Below, in pieces: positions 1 to 11,737 of a stretch of DNA of 64,000 nt. The notes beneath the pieces were generated by a model. The model was not told the DNA's origin. It made no database searches and worked only from the letters and a program-made list of their open reading frames with translations. The position numbers and the translations under genes were made by a program. The stretch is from Stromatinia cepivora. Taxonomy: Eukaryota > Ascomycota > Leotiomycetes > Helotiales > Sclerotiniaceae. The DNA is taken from assembly GCA_014898415.1 (NCBI GenBank), contig RCTD01000009.1, positions 62,001 to 126,000 of the forward strand, written 5' to 3'. Positions within the stretch are counted from its first letter, which is position 1. Each line of letters begins with the position of its first letter.

Positions 1-413
1 TAACCTGGAAGAGATGTTTTCTCGGATCTTCGGATTGGGATTGTTTATGTAAGCGACCATCTAAATTTGGATCAGGCCTGTAAGGGGGTTTGCGCTCATT
101 GGAATCATTGGAATCATTGGAATTGCTTGTGACAAAAATTTGAAATTCTTCGAGGAAAGATCCACCATATCCTTGAGCACCCAAAATGAGAAATTAGTCA
201 AGTAAATTGTGTTATTTATTCCAGAATCTGATCACCTAGCTTTTTACCCCTAGTCTACAATAACTTCAAGAGCTCATTAAGTACACCGAAGATGGTACGC
301 TGTCATTATCATATAAATACGCAGTAAAACGCTATGCTCCTAATCCCTTCAAAGCCCCAATTAAGACAAGCATCGAAAAGAATCTGATTACTCCCATTAT
401 TACCTCTTCTCGT
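1..413. other. Intergenic, downstream of the Rab6 gene
   Basis: No coding segment is seen. It contains a short direct repeat (ggaatcatt three times near 100-120) and probably the 3' UTR of the minus-strand Rab6 gene. Confidence 0.5.
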
Positions 414-1305
<892 letters not shown>

Positions 1306-1589
1306 TTTGAAATTTCTGAATGCGAAGACAATAAAAAAGTTTATTAATTGACCAAGATATCTACAAGGAATTTGTGAAAGTCGTAAATTTATTTTGATAT
1401 TGCTGTTCAAACAAAGGAGGACTTCCTGAAGCTTGCTTCAATAGCCTGACCGTATATTGTTGGAGGCGGCCGAGGCGGGCTTTTGGCTCGAACAGGTTAC
1501 CGTAGCTATCTGAAAAATTATCGTAATCTCAAAATTATTTTTCTCGCAATCGCCAGAACTCCCAAAGTTTCAGCATCACACATAACAAA
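1306..1589. promoter_or_regulatory. Divergent promoter between Rab6 and Nop53 genes
   Basis: The start codons of the two divergent genes are 284 bases apart, so this interval must hold both 5' UTRs and both promoters. A GC-rich patch near 1465-1482 (ggcggccgaggcggg) stands out from AT-rich surroundings. No specific factor site is claimed. Confidence 0.45.
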
Positions 1590-2955
1590 ATGCCGGTCCT
1601 TAAGCCACTTGCGGGCTCTAAAGATGCTCCTCAACAACATAAACAAACCTCAAGGAAAGGGAAGAAGGCTTGGAGAAAGAATGTCGATGTTTCAGAAGTT
1701 CAAGAAGGTTTGGAAGAAGTCAGAGATGAATTGATCGCAGGGTAAGAGAGTATTTGTACATCAATTATTTGAACATTACTAACTCAATTGTAGTGGAGTT
1801 ATCGCTGAAAAAGATTCCGCTGATCTCTTTACATTGGATACTTCTGGAGATGCCGCGATCCCAAAGAAATACTTGAAAGCCTCCAAACCACTCAAAGCAG
1901 ATGAAATCATTGCTCAACGCTCTGCTGTTCCAGCTGTGTCAATGAAAAAGCGCCCAGGACAAGGTACCACGGATGGAATTATCGAATCGAAGCGCCAAAG
2001 AACCGGATATATTTCGCACAAAGAGCTTACACGACTACGCAAGATTGCTGATGGGCATCACGAGAAGACGGTTGAAGTCACAGAAGCTTCATTTGATCCT
2101 TGGGATGAGCAAAAGGACATAGAAGAAGCAACACAAGATCCAAGATTCTCATTTCTCGAGAAGGCCAAAAAGACAACAATTCCCCGTTCGTGGAAGCAAA
2201 AGCCAGTTTCGTTGGCAGCTACTGGAAAAGATATTCCTGCAGTTAGGAAGCCAGAGGGAGGTTACAGTTATAATCCAGTATTCACAGATTACGAAGAAAG
2301 ATTGACGGCTGAGGGAGAGAAGGCGGTTGCAGCGGAGAAGAAACGGTTGGCTGCTATCGAGTTAGAACGGACAAAGCGAGAAGCAGCCAACAAGTCTGCG
2401 GCTGAGGCGGAAGCAGCTGAAGCTCGAGCAGATATGTCAGAGTGGGAGGAAGATTCTGCATGGGAAGGTTTTGAGAGTGGCGCAGAGGATGTTCGCTTAA
2501 ATGCTAAGAGGCCGGAGAGGAAAACTCAAGTGCAACGAAATAAGATAAAGAAGAGAAAAGAAGAGGAGAGGAAAGCAAAAATGGCTGCTCACAACAAAAA
2601 GAAAGAAGAACAAGCTGCACAGATTAAGAAATTGGCCAAAGCTCTTGAGGAAAAAGAAAAGGCTCGCTCATTGATGGTTGTGGAGGACGATAGTAGTGAA
2701 GGGGATGATATGGAACTCCGAAGGAGGAAGTTAGGAAAGATTTCCTTACCAGAGAGAGATCTTGAGCTTGTTCTACCAGACGAATTACAAGAATCTTTGA
2801 GGTTGTTGAAACCGGAAGGAAACTTGTTGAAGGATAGGTATAGAAATATGTTGGTTCGTGGGAAAGTCGAGAGTAGACGTCCCATTAGTTTCGCCAAGAA
2901 GGCAAAGAGAAAGGCCACGGAAAAGTGGACTCACAAGGATTTCATGTTACACTGA
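1590..2955 (+). CDS. nop53: Ribosome biogenesis protein Nop53 (GLTSCR2/PICT1 family)
   Basis: Nop53 is a nucleolar factor for late 60S maturation; in yeast it recruits the exosome helicase Mtr4 for 27S/7S rRNA processing. Two exons, 1590..1741 and 1794..2955, joined by a 52-base intron with a CTAAC branch site, give 437 residues; the yeast protein is about 455. The N-terminus has the family signature SRKGKKAWRKNVDV. The centre is Lys/Glu/Ala-rich and predicted helical (about residues 200-330). The C-terminus has the conserved basic stretch around LVRGKVESRRP and ends in KWTHKDFMLH. The first exon was identified by reading upstream of the longer open frame: its ATG is in frame through the intron. 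It diverges from the Rab6 gene. No oddity is seen. Confidence 0.93.
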
Positions 2956-4419
2956 GGAAGACGAGAAAATGCAGCTTCACGTGATAAGACAATACTTAAT
3001 ATCCAACAGAAAACTTTACCTGCGTTTGATTTCTTGATTCCGCACCAGATTTTGTCATAGTAAACATTCTACGCGTTAAAAATCTCCTTTTCATGCCCAG
3101 CGACTTCCTCCGAGGGTTTCCAAGTAACCAGCGGAAATGAGAAAAATCGTGGATATTATGGACGAACACCATCCCATCTATACCGTGCATTCCCCGTTGA
3201 TACAGGAATTAACGGTGTCTGTGGAAACTCTAACACGTCTCTCTCAATGATCCCTCAAAGCTATATTTAAAAGCAACATTGCTAGTGAATCCTCTGAAAC
3301 ATTGTCATCCCTCCAACAAGATGACTTGACAATTGAAGCTCTGTACAACTTTGGTTCCGAGCAAGGAGTTGTTTGATGTCGCAGTATATGATTCAACCGA
3401 TAATCTATTTGACGCCGTGGTCAACTTGTTGGAAGTCTGTAGCTAGACTTCTGCTTCTATATCTGAACTAGATAGAAAATAACGCCGCAAGTATCACGCT
3501 GCGGCACAAAACTGACTTGTTCGGGGTGTAGATGTTGGTTGTTGCAAGATAGAATTTTGGGTTTTCCTCATATTCTGCCGTACCGATTGAGCTCTATTCT
3601 ACCAGTGAGCTGGACTACATAGCTAATTACACATGGAAGCTGCCACGTTCCGTGACATGATTCCGGGATATTGCCCCTGTGACATTTCAACCTATAAAAC
3701 CTTCTAGCCTCTTTCAGCCCGCCTGACCTCAAATTATTACTTCTCCGACGCACTTATATTTTAGGAAAAGCTACTTGACCTAAGCCTTCGACGATCTGCA
3801 ATTTTTCTTTTCTGCGAGTTTTGTCATCAAGGTTCGTGAAGTCTACGCGAGCTTCGATGTTGCGTCTCTAGCTACGGAAAATTTTAGTTCTCTGTGGGTT
3901 GGCAGGATAGAGTTTTGGTATGGCGGGCAAGACGAGGTGGGAAAGATATATTTGTGCTTAGGTGCCGCACATCGGCATGTGGGATGGTATCGAGAATTGA
4001 ATCTCAAATGCGCTACACAAAGTTCCTCTAATCATTATAGTTTAAGCACCGGAGGAATTAACACTATATGACTTTCAAATTCTTCTACCTCATATTGGTA
4101 TATCCGCGCAAGGGTCAGTGATGGGACATTTATGAGCACGATTGTGCTCCACTGAGATATTCACTTGTTTCTCGTCTATCCCTCTGTATTAGGTTCACTT
4201 TCTTCCCTCAACCTTCTTCCCCTCAACCTTCTTCCCTCAACCTTCACTTCGTCTTCCAACTCACTCAACTAAAGAAACTGGGATACACATCCGACTCTAC
4301 CAAAAAGATAAAACAATACCCCCAATAAAACTTGGACCAGAATCCACTCAGCGTCTTCATCACAGATACCTTCTCACTCTTTCAATTGATCTTTTCCCGT
4401 TGAAATACTGCAAACAATC
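2956..4419. other. Intergenic, 1.46 kb
   Basis: I find no convincing coding segment on either strand. Short open frames here lack splice logic or recognisable motifs. The last 220 bases are pyrimidine-rich and probably are promoter and 5' UTR of the following gene; they contain a short tandem repeat (listed separately). Confidence 0.5.
4200..4247 (+). repeat. Pyrimidine-rich tandem repeat in a 5' leader
   Basis: Three near-identical copies of a unit of about 14-15 bases (cttcccctcaac-like) run head to tail some 170 bases before the ATG of the next gene. CT-rich tracts are common in fungal core promoters; the tandem copies are directly visible. Confidence 0.75.
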
Positions 4420-6546
4420 ATGGCCGAACCCATCGAAAACGCAATTGAGCCTGTAGAAAAGGGCACTGTATCGGAAAAACCAGTCCAAGAAGCTCCAAGA
4501 TTGACCATCGAGAACGTTGCGCAGTTAGGGTTTGATCATGAGTTGATTCGGTTTGCGGTTTTTCATACGAATGGATCCATTTGGGAAGCTGCTGATGTAC
4601 TGTTGAAGGTGAGTTAATTTGCAGAATATATGAAATTGTCAGATGATTTGGAATGTTTGGATAAGGCGGGGGACTAAGATCAACCAAGATATGTTGATTA
4701 TTTGGGGCATTCTCTAGGTTGTTTGAGGCGTATGAGGTGCTCGGAACATTCGTGTCGTTAACAATACTAACAGTCAACTCAGTTCGAAAGTCGACCAGAC
4801 AAGGGAAATGCAGTGGGGCTTCTTGAGTTCGCTCTCTGGATTGCAGAAAAGGACAGGATTAAAGCTTTGAAAATTCTCGCCAGAGTAAGCTTAAAATCTT
4901 TCGTTGTATTTTTTAATCAACAGCTAATATCTGTTCCGGTGAAGTTCCGCTCTGGTGCTCCAGCTCAACCTGAAATGCTGGGATCTATAACATCAAAGAA
5001 GAGTACTGAGACAAGGAATGCCGAAACGGCACAGAAGAAATCTTCCTTGAAGAAAGTAACGAATGGGGGCGAAAGCCAAAGCAAGGTCGTTGGAACAGCA
5101 TTACAGAAACAACTCATCATTGAAGATACAGTCAAAGGAGTTGAAGCTGCATTGTCTTCAAGAAAGCCGCCTAATGTTTGGGTGTCCAGAGAGCCCCCAG
5201 CTTCAAGTCAGCCACCGAATCCTCAGCCTCACCAACGATTTGAAAGAAAAACACTTCCATGGTCGTGGAAACGTGCCATTAACAGTGTCGCATGTTTACC
5301 GGCAAAGGGAACGACAATGCCCCAGAGGCAGCGTGTGAGCGCGACCATTGATAATCCCGATCATCATACTCAGGAGGCCTCGAATTCGAGCCAAAGCCAA
5401 AGCGAAACAGTCGTAACAACAATACAGGCGGAACCCATCATTGCGGAGGCAACGGTTTCAAACCAAATTCAGAGCAAAACAGTCGCAACAACTATCAAGA
5501 AAGAACCGACAGGTGAACCAGTTATTCCAAAAGCAATAAAAACTTCCTCGGGACTGAATATCTATGGCAGCGGTACCAAGCGCAAGCTGGAGGTAATTGA
5601 AATTTCTGATGATGAAGTAACCGATGTCGATGTACACAGTCCATCCCGCGTGAAGACAGGGAATGGTTCTGGAAAGGATGGTTCTCCGGAGGATAGTGCT
5701 GCGGATGATGGTGCCGCGGATGATGGTGTTGCGGATGATGGTACTGCGGATGATAATTCTGGAGCTGTTCAAACCCCAGAGATTCCACTCCAACTTGTGA
5801 ATGAAGGGGTATGGGCGGACAAGAGGATCGCTTGGGCAGAAAAGTTCTTCCAAAAATCCGAATCCCGCATCGTACTTGGCAGAGATGCCGGAAGTTCCTC
5901 CAGTACCCATAAAGTTGATTGTTTTGTAAGAGTTTTTCAAAGGGCTACAAACCTTGCCACAATCCGCAAAAGCCTCCTAGCACTCGAAAGTCAGGCATAT
6001 CCATACTCGACAAATTGCATTCTAGAGGGGGCTGTAGCATCTGCAACAATTGAGTTGAAAGATGCTTGCTCTCATTGCTTAGTGACTCACAAGTGGTTGC
6101 TAAACTTGGATGAGGTTGTTGTCTTGCTAATTTCAAATCATCCACCATCAAAAGCAGGCTTGTTAGCTTTGGAAACGAAGAAGGTGACGGGAAATGGCAA
6201 ATTCCGTAAGAGTAAGCTTTGTGGGAATAAGGCATGTAGACGTCCATCACACGTCATTGGGGAAAGCCGAAGCAACGCAAGACCTCGACAAATATGCCAT
6301 GCCAGACGGCAAAGTATTCTCGAGAAAGGTGATATCCCGCAACACAAATGCACCACGAAGTATCGTGGGATCGATAACAAACACTTCCCAGCATGTTTGA
6401 CACACTTGACACTTTCAGATGAAGCAACTTTCGATGCTTGTGCAGATCACAATTGGCGATATTGGAAGGAACGACCTGTAATCAAGGTGGCATTCGGTCA
6501 GAAGTTGAAGAAGAAACGAGAATTGGTACGTAGAATTGTCAAATAG
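4420..6546 (+). CDS. UBA-like protein with I-PpoI-type zinc loop (unknown function)
   Basis: Two exons, 4420..4608 and 4783..6546, give about 650 residues. A further 39-base in-frame segment (4885..4923, GTAAGC...CAACAG) might also be spliced. Residues about 28-63 (LTIENVAQLGFDHELIRFAV...IWEAADVLLK) look like a UBA/CUE helix bundle. The middle is low-complexity, with four ADDG-type acidic repeats at 5697-5757. Near 6214-6390 the protein has C-x4-C-x4-H (LCGNKACRRPSHV) followed by C, H, C and a PACL segment. This layout matches the zinc-binding loop of I-PpoI-like His-Me finger nucleases as I recall it. The His expected two residues before the first Cys is Lys here, so catalytic activity is doubtful. 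Function is not known; the zinc-loop assignment is by motif only. Confidence 0.72.
5697..5757 (+). repeat. 15-base coding tandem repeat (ADDG units)
   Basis: Four copies of a gcggatgatggtgct-like unit encode repeated Ala-Asp-Asp-Gly in the acidic linker of the UBA/zinc-loop protein. The length is a multiple of three, so copy-number change would keep the frame. Confidence 0.85.
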
Positions 6547-6824
6547 GACAACATTTAGGTGTCTGTGGGGGGAGGCGTTCACTTGAACAAGATTAGATCA
6601 ATCAAAAAGTGCGCGATGCTTTTAGAGTTAAATTCAAGAATTTAAAGTTTCGATAGATTGTGAATGTGAACATTTAAACTCTGGTCTAGACTATAACAGA
6701 TGAATGGAATCAGTTCATCCGACGCTAGCGGTCGCATAATCCGTCTCTCAGCCAAGCCATCTCGAACATCGAGCCGATTGTATTATAACTACAATCGCAC
6801 AATGCTTTCAGTACAAATGGGGCC

Positions 6825-9633
6825 ATGAACTCACGATCATCTTCCTTTTCTATGCCATCAGCGCGCCTTCATCAACGTCCCTCTTTTTCTCATCGTCTAT
6901 CCTTTGCCGTTTCAAATGCTGAACAAGGCGAGGCTACCAATGTGCCGAATGTCGCAGAACGTCAGATAGATGAGGAAATTGAGGAAATCAAACGTTATGA
7001 GGTATATTACTACCCTTGGCTTTGTTATTTGACAGCTAGAAGATTTGCGCTAATAATATTTGGCAGGATTTCACAACTATAGGTAATACCTCTCCTTTAT
7101 CCGATTTGCGACAACCAAGTTGACACCTCTCAAAGATTGGGTTCAGGATGCGGCGAAAGAACAGATACGAAGGAAAATTCGGAAGGAGGAAACAGCTGGG
7201 TTCTTTGAAAGAGGTGGACATGCTGGATGGAGATATAGGTTATGGGAATCTTATGATGCGGCGCAAGCTTGGATTGTGGTTACTCTCATAGGTACGGGAT
7301 GACATATATGCAGTGATGGGAGACATGCTGATGCGAGATGGTTAGGGGCTGCAATTGGTGTTAATGCCGCGTTTTTGAATATAATTACGGAATGGCTTTC
7401 GGATATTAAGCTCGGATATTGCAAGACTGGATTTTACCTCAACGAGAACTTCTGTTGTTGGGGAGAAGACTCTGGCATGTATCTGAGCACTAATGAGAGA
7501 TATGATGCTAATTGAGGGTAGGATGTGATGACTGGCATAGATGGAGTTCTTTCCCGCCAGTTAATTATGTGATATACACTTTATTTGCTGTAGGTGTTAT
7601 CCTGCATCTGGCGGTGTTGACACTGACATTCTTAGACGATATTCGCATTGACTTCAGCGAGTCTAGTAAGATCGTTTGCTCCTTATGCAGCTGGATCCGG
7701 AATTTCTGAAATAAAATGCATCATTGCCGGATTTGTCATGAAAGGATTTCTTGGATTCTGGACTTTAATCATCAAATCAGTTGCCCTTCCTTTGGCAATT
7801 GGATCCGGGTTATCAGTAGGTAAAGAAGGACCAAGTGTTCATTATGCAGTATGTACCGGCAATGTCATTTCCAGGCTTTTCGAAAAGTATAAACGGAATG
7901 CCTCTAAAACTCGAGAAATCCTAAGTGCTTGTGCAGCAGCCGGTGTTGCGGTAGCATTCGGTAGTCCTATCGGAGGTGTTTTGTTTTCTCTCGAGGAAAT
8001 GTCCTCATACTTTCCCTTGAAGACCATGTGGCGAAGTTATTTTTGCGCATTGGTTGCAACGGCTGTCCTTGCAGCAATGAATCCATTCCGAACGGGTCAA
8101 CTTGTCATGTTTCAAGTTCACTATGATCGTGAATGGCGTTTCTTCGAGGTAATTTTCTACATCGTACTAGGAATATTTGGTGGACTCTATGGAGCATTTA
8201 TAATTAAGTGGAATTTGAGAGCACAGGCATTTCGAAAGAAGTATCTCACCGAATATGCAATACTCGAGGCGACCTTACTGGCGACTGGAACCGCTTTGAT
8301 TTGCTATCCAAATATGTTTTTACGAATCGATATGACCGAAAGTATGGAGATTTTGTTCTTGGAATGTGAAGGTGCGGAAGACTACAATGGTCTTTGTGAT
8401 AAGGAAAATCGATGGAAGATGGTCTTTTCTTTGACTTTGGCAACGATCATTCGAATGTTTCTCGTAATCATCTCATATGGATGTAAAGTTCCAGCTGGAA
8501 TATTCGTCCCATCTATGGCTATCGGTGCATCCTTTGGTCGTACTATTGGTATTCTCGTCCAAGCTATTCACGAATCTTATCCCGCATCTGTATTTTTCGC
8601 CTCCTGTCAACCGGATGTACCTTGTATCACACCAGGAACATATGCTTTTCTTGGTGCAGCAGCAGCCTTGAGTGGCATTATGCATATCACTGTATCTGTC
8701 GTCGTTATTATGTTCGAGCTTACGGGTGCCACGACCTACATTCTCCCAACTATGATTGTTGTCGGCGTAACGAAAGCTGTCTCCGAATTCTTTGGAAAAG
8801 GTGGTATAGCGGATCGAATGATTTGGTTCAACGGATTTCCTTTCCTGGACAATAAGGAGGAGCATACTTTTGGCGTACCGGTATCTCAAGTCATGACGGC
8901 TGATGTAGTTGTTTTACCAACAACAGGTTATACAATGAGGCTGTTAGAAAAATTGCTTCTCGAAGACCGATACCAAGGATTTCCGATTGTAGAGGATCGC
9001 ATGTCCAAAATTCTGGTCGGATATATCGGCCGCACGGAATTACGCTATGCAATTGATCGTGTTAAAAGGGATAGAACCATCTCCCCCTCGGCAAAATGCT
9101 ATTTCTCGCCCCCGAACAATATTTCAACTCATGATCCCATCACTCCTACTACGCCAGCAGCTTCTACAAAGTTTGAAGGTATGGCATCATCATCTGTGGA
9201 CTTCAGTCGATTCATAGATTCCACGCCCGTTACTGTTCATCCTCGATTACCATTAGAAACCGTCATGGAATTATTCCAGAAGATTGGGCCTCGAGTAATT
9301 TTAATCGAATACCATGGGAAACTAGAAGGCCTAGTAACAGTTAAAGATGTCTTAAAATACCAATTCAAAGTGGAAGCCAATGAAGGATTCAGAGAAGAAA
9401 GAGATCGAGCCTTGTCGAACAACGAAGAAAGGCTTTGGTGTTTGATGAGAAGTGTGGGATCTTGGGTTGGGAATAAAGTACATAGTGCCAGTGGTGGAAG
9501 AATTAGACTTGCTAGTGGAGAGACGATAGGAAGGAGAGGAAGTCCAGGGTTTCCTCAAGATCACGGAAGTGGACATATAATGGATGGAGCGGAAGATAGA
9601 TTTGATGATGGAGTTGAGTTAGAGGATCGATAG
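6825..9633 (+). CDS. CLC-type chloride channel/transporter
   Basis: This is a CLC-family anion channel or Cl-/H+ exchanger, probably of Golgi/vacuolar membranes like yeast Gef1. Six exons keep frame: 6825..7001, 7067..7082, 7136..7291, 7346..7474, 7522..7589, 7636..9633, giving 847 residues. Exon 2 is only 16 bases. Intron 4 (7475..7521) must use a GC donor (GGCATGT) to restore the conserved EDSGCDDWHRW. Filter motifs are GSGISEIK (about residue 201), GKEGPSVH with the gating Glu (about 244) and PAGIFVPSMAIGASFGR (about 467). FSLEEMSSYF carries the Glu expected for proton coupling. Two CBS domains follow, about residues 597-650 and 713-760. The start is the first ATG compatible with this frame; the upstream ATG frame closes at once. 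Confidence 0.94.
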
Positions 9634-10024
9634 ATAGATTGGGGACGCGAAGATTTATGAACATATACCCCTTTTCAAAGAGATTATCATGGGGAAGTAG
9701 ATGTCCCACGAATTTGGTGATGTGACCCCAGTCTCAAACCCATGGAATTTTGGAACCGATGATTGGCCACTGACTAGATGCAATGGTGATGCACTGCGGC
9801 TAATCAATTTACAGCCTTCATCTCGAGACGACACATTGATTGACCTTATTCCTCATTGCAGAGAAGTCACGGCTTGGGAGTGCTATGGATGTCTTCCCCC
9901 CATATTTAGGTGACAGTTCAATCCCAGCATCGAACATTAGGACCAAAAATTATTACACTATTATCCTACTCCAACACCGAGCGAGTTCCTCGTGCAGTCC
10001 GCAAACAAACTCATCCCATACACG
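9634..10024. other. Intergenic between CLC gene and deoxyribosyltransferase-like gene
   Basis: 391 bases with no supported gene; presumably the CLC 3' UTR and the next promoter. Confidence 0.5.
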
Positions 10025-10658
10025 ATGTCTTCATTCACCAGTTCTCCAAACCAAAATATCCTATTGGCACCATTTTCAAACCTAATCGAAAATGGCCAAA
10101 TCCTCAACCCCGACAAACTACCCCGCCCCATAATCTTCCTCTCCGGTACCACAAATTACAACAAAGACGAAACCCGCTGGCAACAAACCCTAGCCGATAC
10201 TCTTTTCGCCCCATCGCCCACCACATCTACAACCACTAGAGACAATACCAACAATTCAAAATCCTTCACAATAATCGACCCCTACAACCCCTCCTGGGAC
10301 TCAACATGGCGCGAAGCTACCTCAGATGAAAAATTCGTCTCACAGGTGAATTTCGAAATTCAGGGATTGGAATTGGCGGATGTTGTTGTGGTGGGGTTTA
10401 TAGGGGCGGATATTCGTGCTGGGAAAATAGGGGCGGGGGGGGACGGCGTTGCTGGAGCTTGGGATGGCGTTGAAGAGGGGGGAGGGGGAAGGGATGAAGG
10501 TGCTTGTTTGTATGGAGAAGGGATTTTGGAAGGAGGGGTATGTGGGGGTTTTGTGTGGGAGGTTTGGGGTCAAGCATTTTGAGGATTTGATGGGGCTGGT
10601 TGGAGAGGTGGCGAGGGAGGTGGATTGTTGGGGGATGGTAAAGCCAGGCCAGGTGTGA
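10025..10658 (+). pseudogene. Nucleoside 2-deoxyribosyltransferase-like gene, frameshifted at a G8 run
   Basis: The N-terminal frame encodes IIFLSGTTNYNKDETRWQQ, FTIIDPYNPSWDSTWRE and NFEIQGLELADVVVVGFIGA. This is the pattern of the nucleoside 2-deoxyribosyltransferase-like family (Rossmann-like, about 180-200 residues). After GKIGAGG, at a run of eight G (10435-10442), the frame turns into low-complexity Gly-rich sequence. The frame one step over continues with the expected family C-terminus (LLELGMALKRG, then VLVCMEKGFWKEGYVGVLCG and a FGVKHFEDL segment) to a stop at 10658. The gene is therefore disrupted by one extra G, or the assembly is wrong there. Single exon, about 210 residues if intact. 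The family is secure; the physiological substrate is not known. Confidence 0.75.
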
Positions 10659-11737
10659 TTAATTGTAATTGAGTGGGGTGGATGGGGGGAGTTTGCGTAC
10701 AGCATAGTTCTTTCAGAGGTTTGTGGTTAGAAATAACAAGGAGTTGTATTTTGAGCTAAGTTGTCGCGATGAAACTCAAGATATGAATTAGGAGGAGGAA
10801 GTTTTAGTCAGTATAATGACGAGGATGAAAATGATGAAGTTACAAACTATTCTAGGGTACACAGGAGAGGATTCTTTTCGTCTTAATTTGCAATGTGTAT
10901 CGATCATATCCCAAGGTGATGGATATCAAATGATTCATAGGCGTCACAGTGCCAATTTGGAACACATTAAATCCCGCTAGCAGCGACGAGATATGGTCGC
11001 CCTTGATGTCATGATAAGAATTTCGGATCTGTGATGAGCTATTTAGGATGAAATAGAAGGCATAAATGGAAAAAATACCTTGAGAAACCTTGGCTATAGT
11101 AACGAGATGATACAGATGCTTTCTCGATACTGTGGATGATTTATAATTTCCGAATGTTGAACCAAAGTTGCGAAGATAAAATGGGATTATATAGCAGGGG
11201 TATTTAGATAGTTCTTCAACACTCTAGAGACTTCACTACTTTATCGAGATAACCTTGAAGATATATGTGTCGATGATTTCCCAATCTAGATTACTCAGGT
11301 GTATTTGGATGAGATCACATGGACTGGTAAGTATGATGATGCTCAGGACATCATATTTCTACGAACCAGAGTAAATTCGATTAGCTATGGCTGGTTTATG
11401 AAGACCCGAAATAGCTACCTGCAGTCATACATATCATTCTCCTGTATTCCGTATCTTATCATCATTTTACACAGCCAGATTAAAGTAAATAACAGTAGTA
11501 TGAAGGCAGGAAAATGGCCCATGTCGCCTCAACATCTATTCATGAATCCATAAAACAGCATCGGAGACACCTGAACCAAGCAGCACACCAATTTTCAACG
11601 ACCCAGAAGCAATTCCGAGGAGAGGCAGAAAGAAGAGAAAGTTATGGAAGCCCGGACAGGACACAGCATGAGAGGCCTGTCAAGGTCATGCCATCTGGTC
11701 TAGTCTTAGATGCTGCTGGATGAAACATCCTCTTTGT
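10659..11737. other. Intergenic, 1.08 kb
   Basis: No gene is supported. The open frames at 11299-11723 have no recognisable motif, splice context or codon pattern of a gene. Part of this is likely 3' UTR of the convergent genes on both sides. Confidence 0.5.

Noticed and set aside
1483..1734. Alternative start of Nop53 upstream in another frame
   Set aside because: That frame does not join the conserved exon; the frame from 1590 contains the SRKGKKAWRKNVDV signature and splices cleanly.
5458..5940. Minus-strand 160-codon open frame rich in Ile/Arg/Thr repeats
   Set aside because: Antisense of the ADDG repeats in the UBA/zinc-loop gene; the repeated pattern explains the open frame.
8473..8889. 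Minus-strand 138-codon open frame
   Set aside because: Antisense to the conserved CLC transmembrane region, with no motif of its own.
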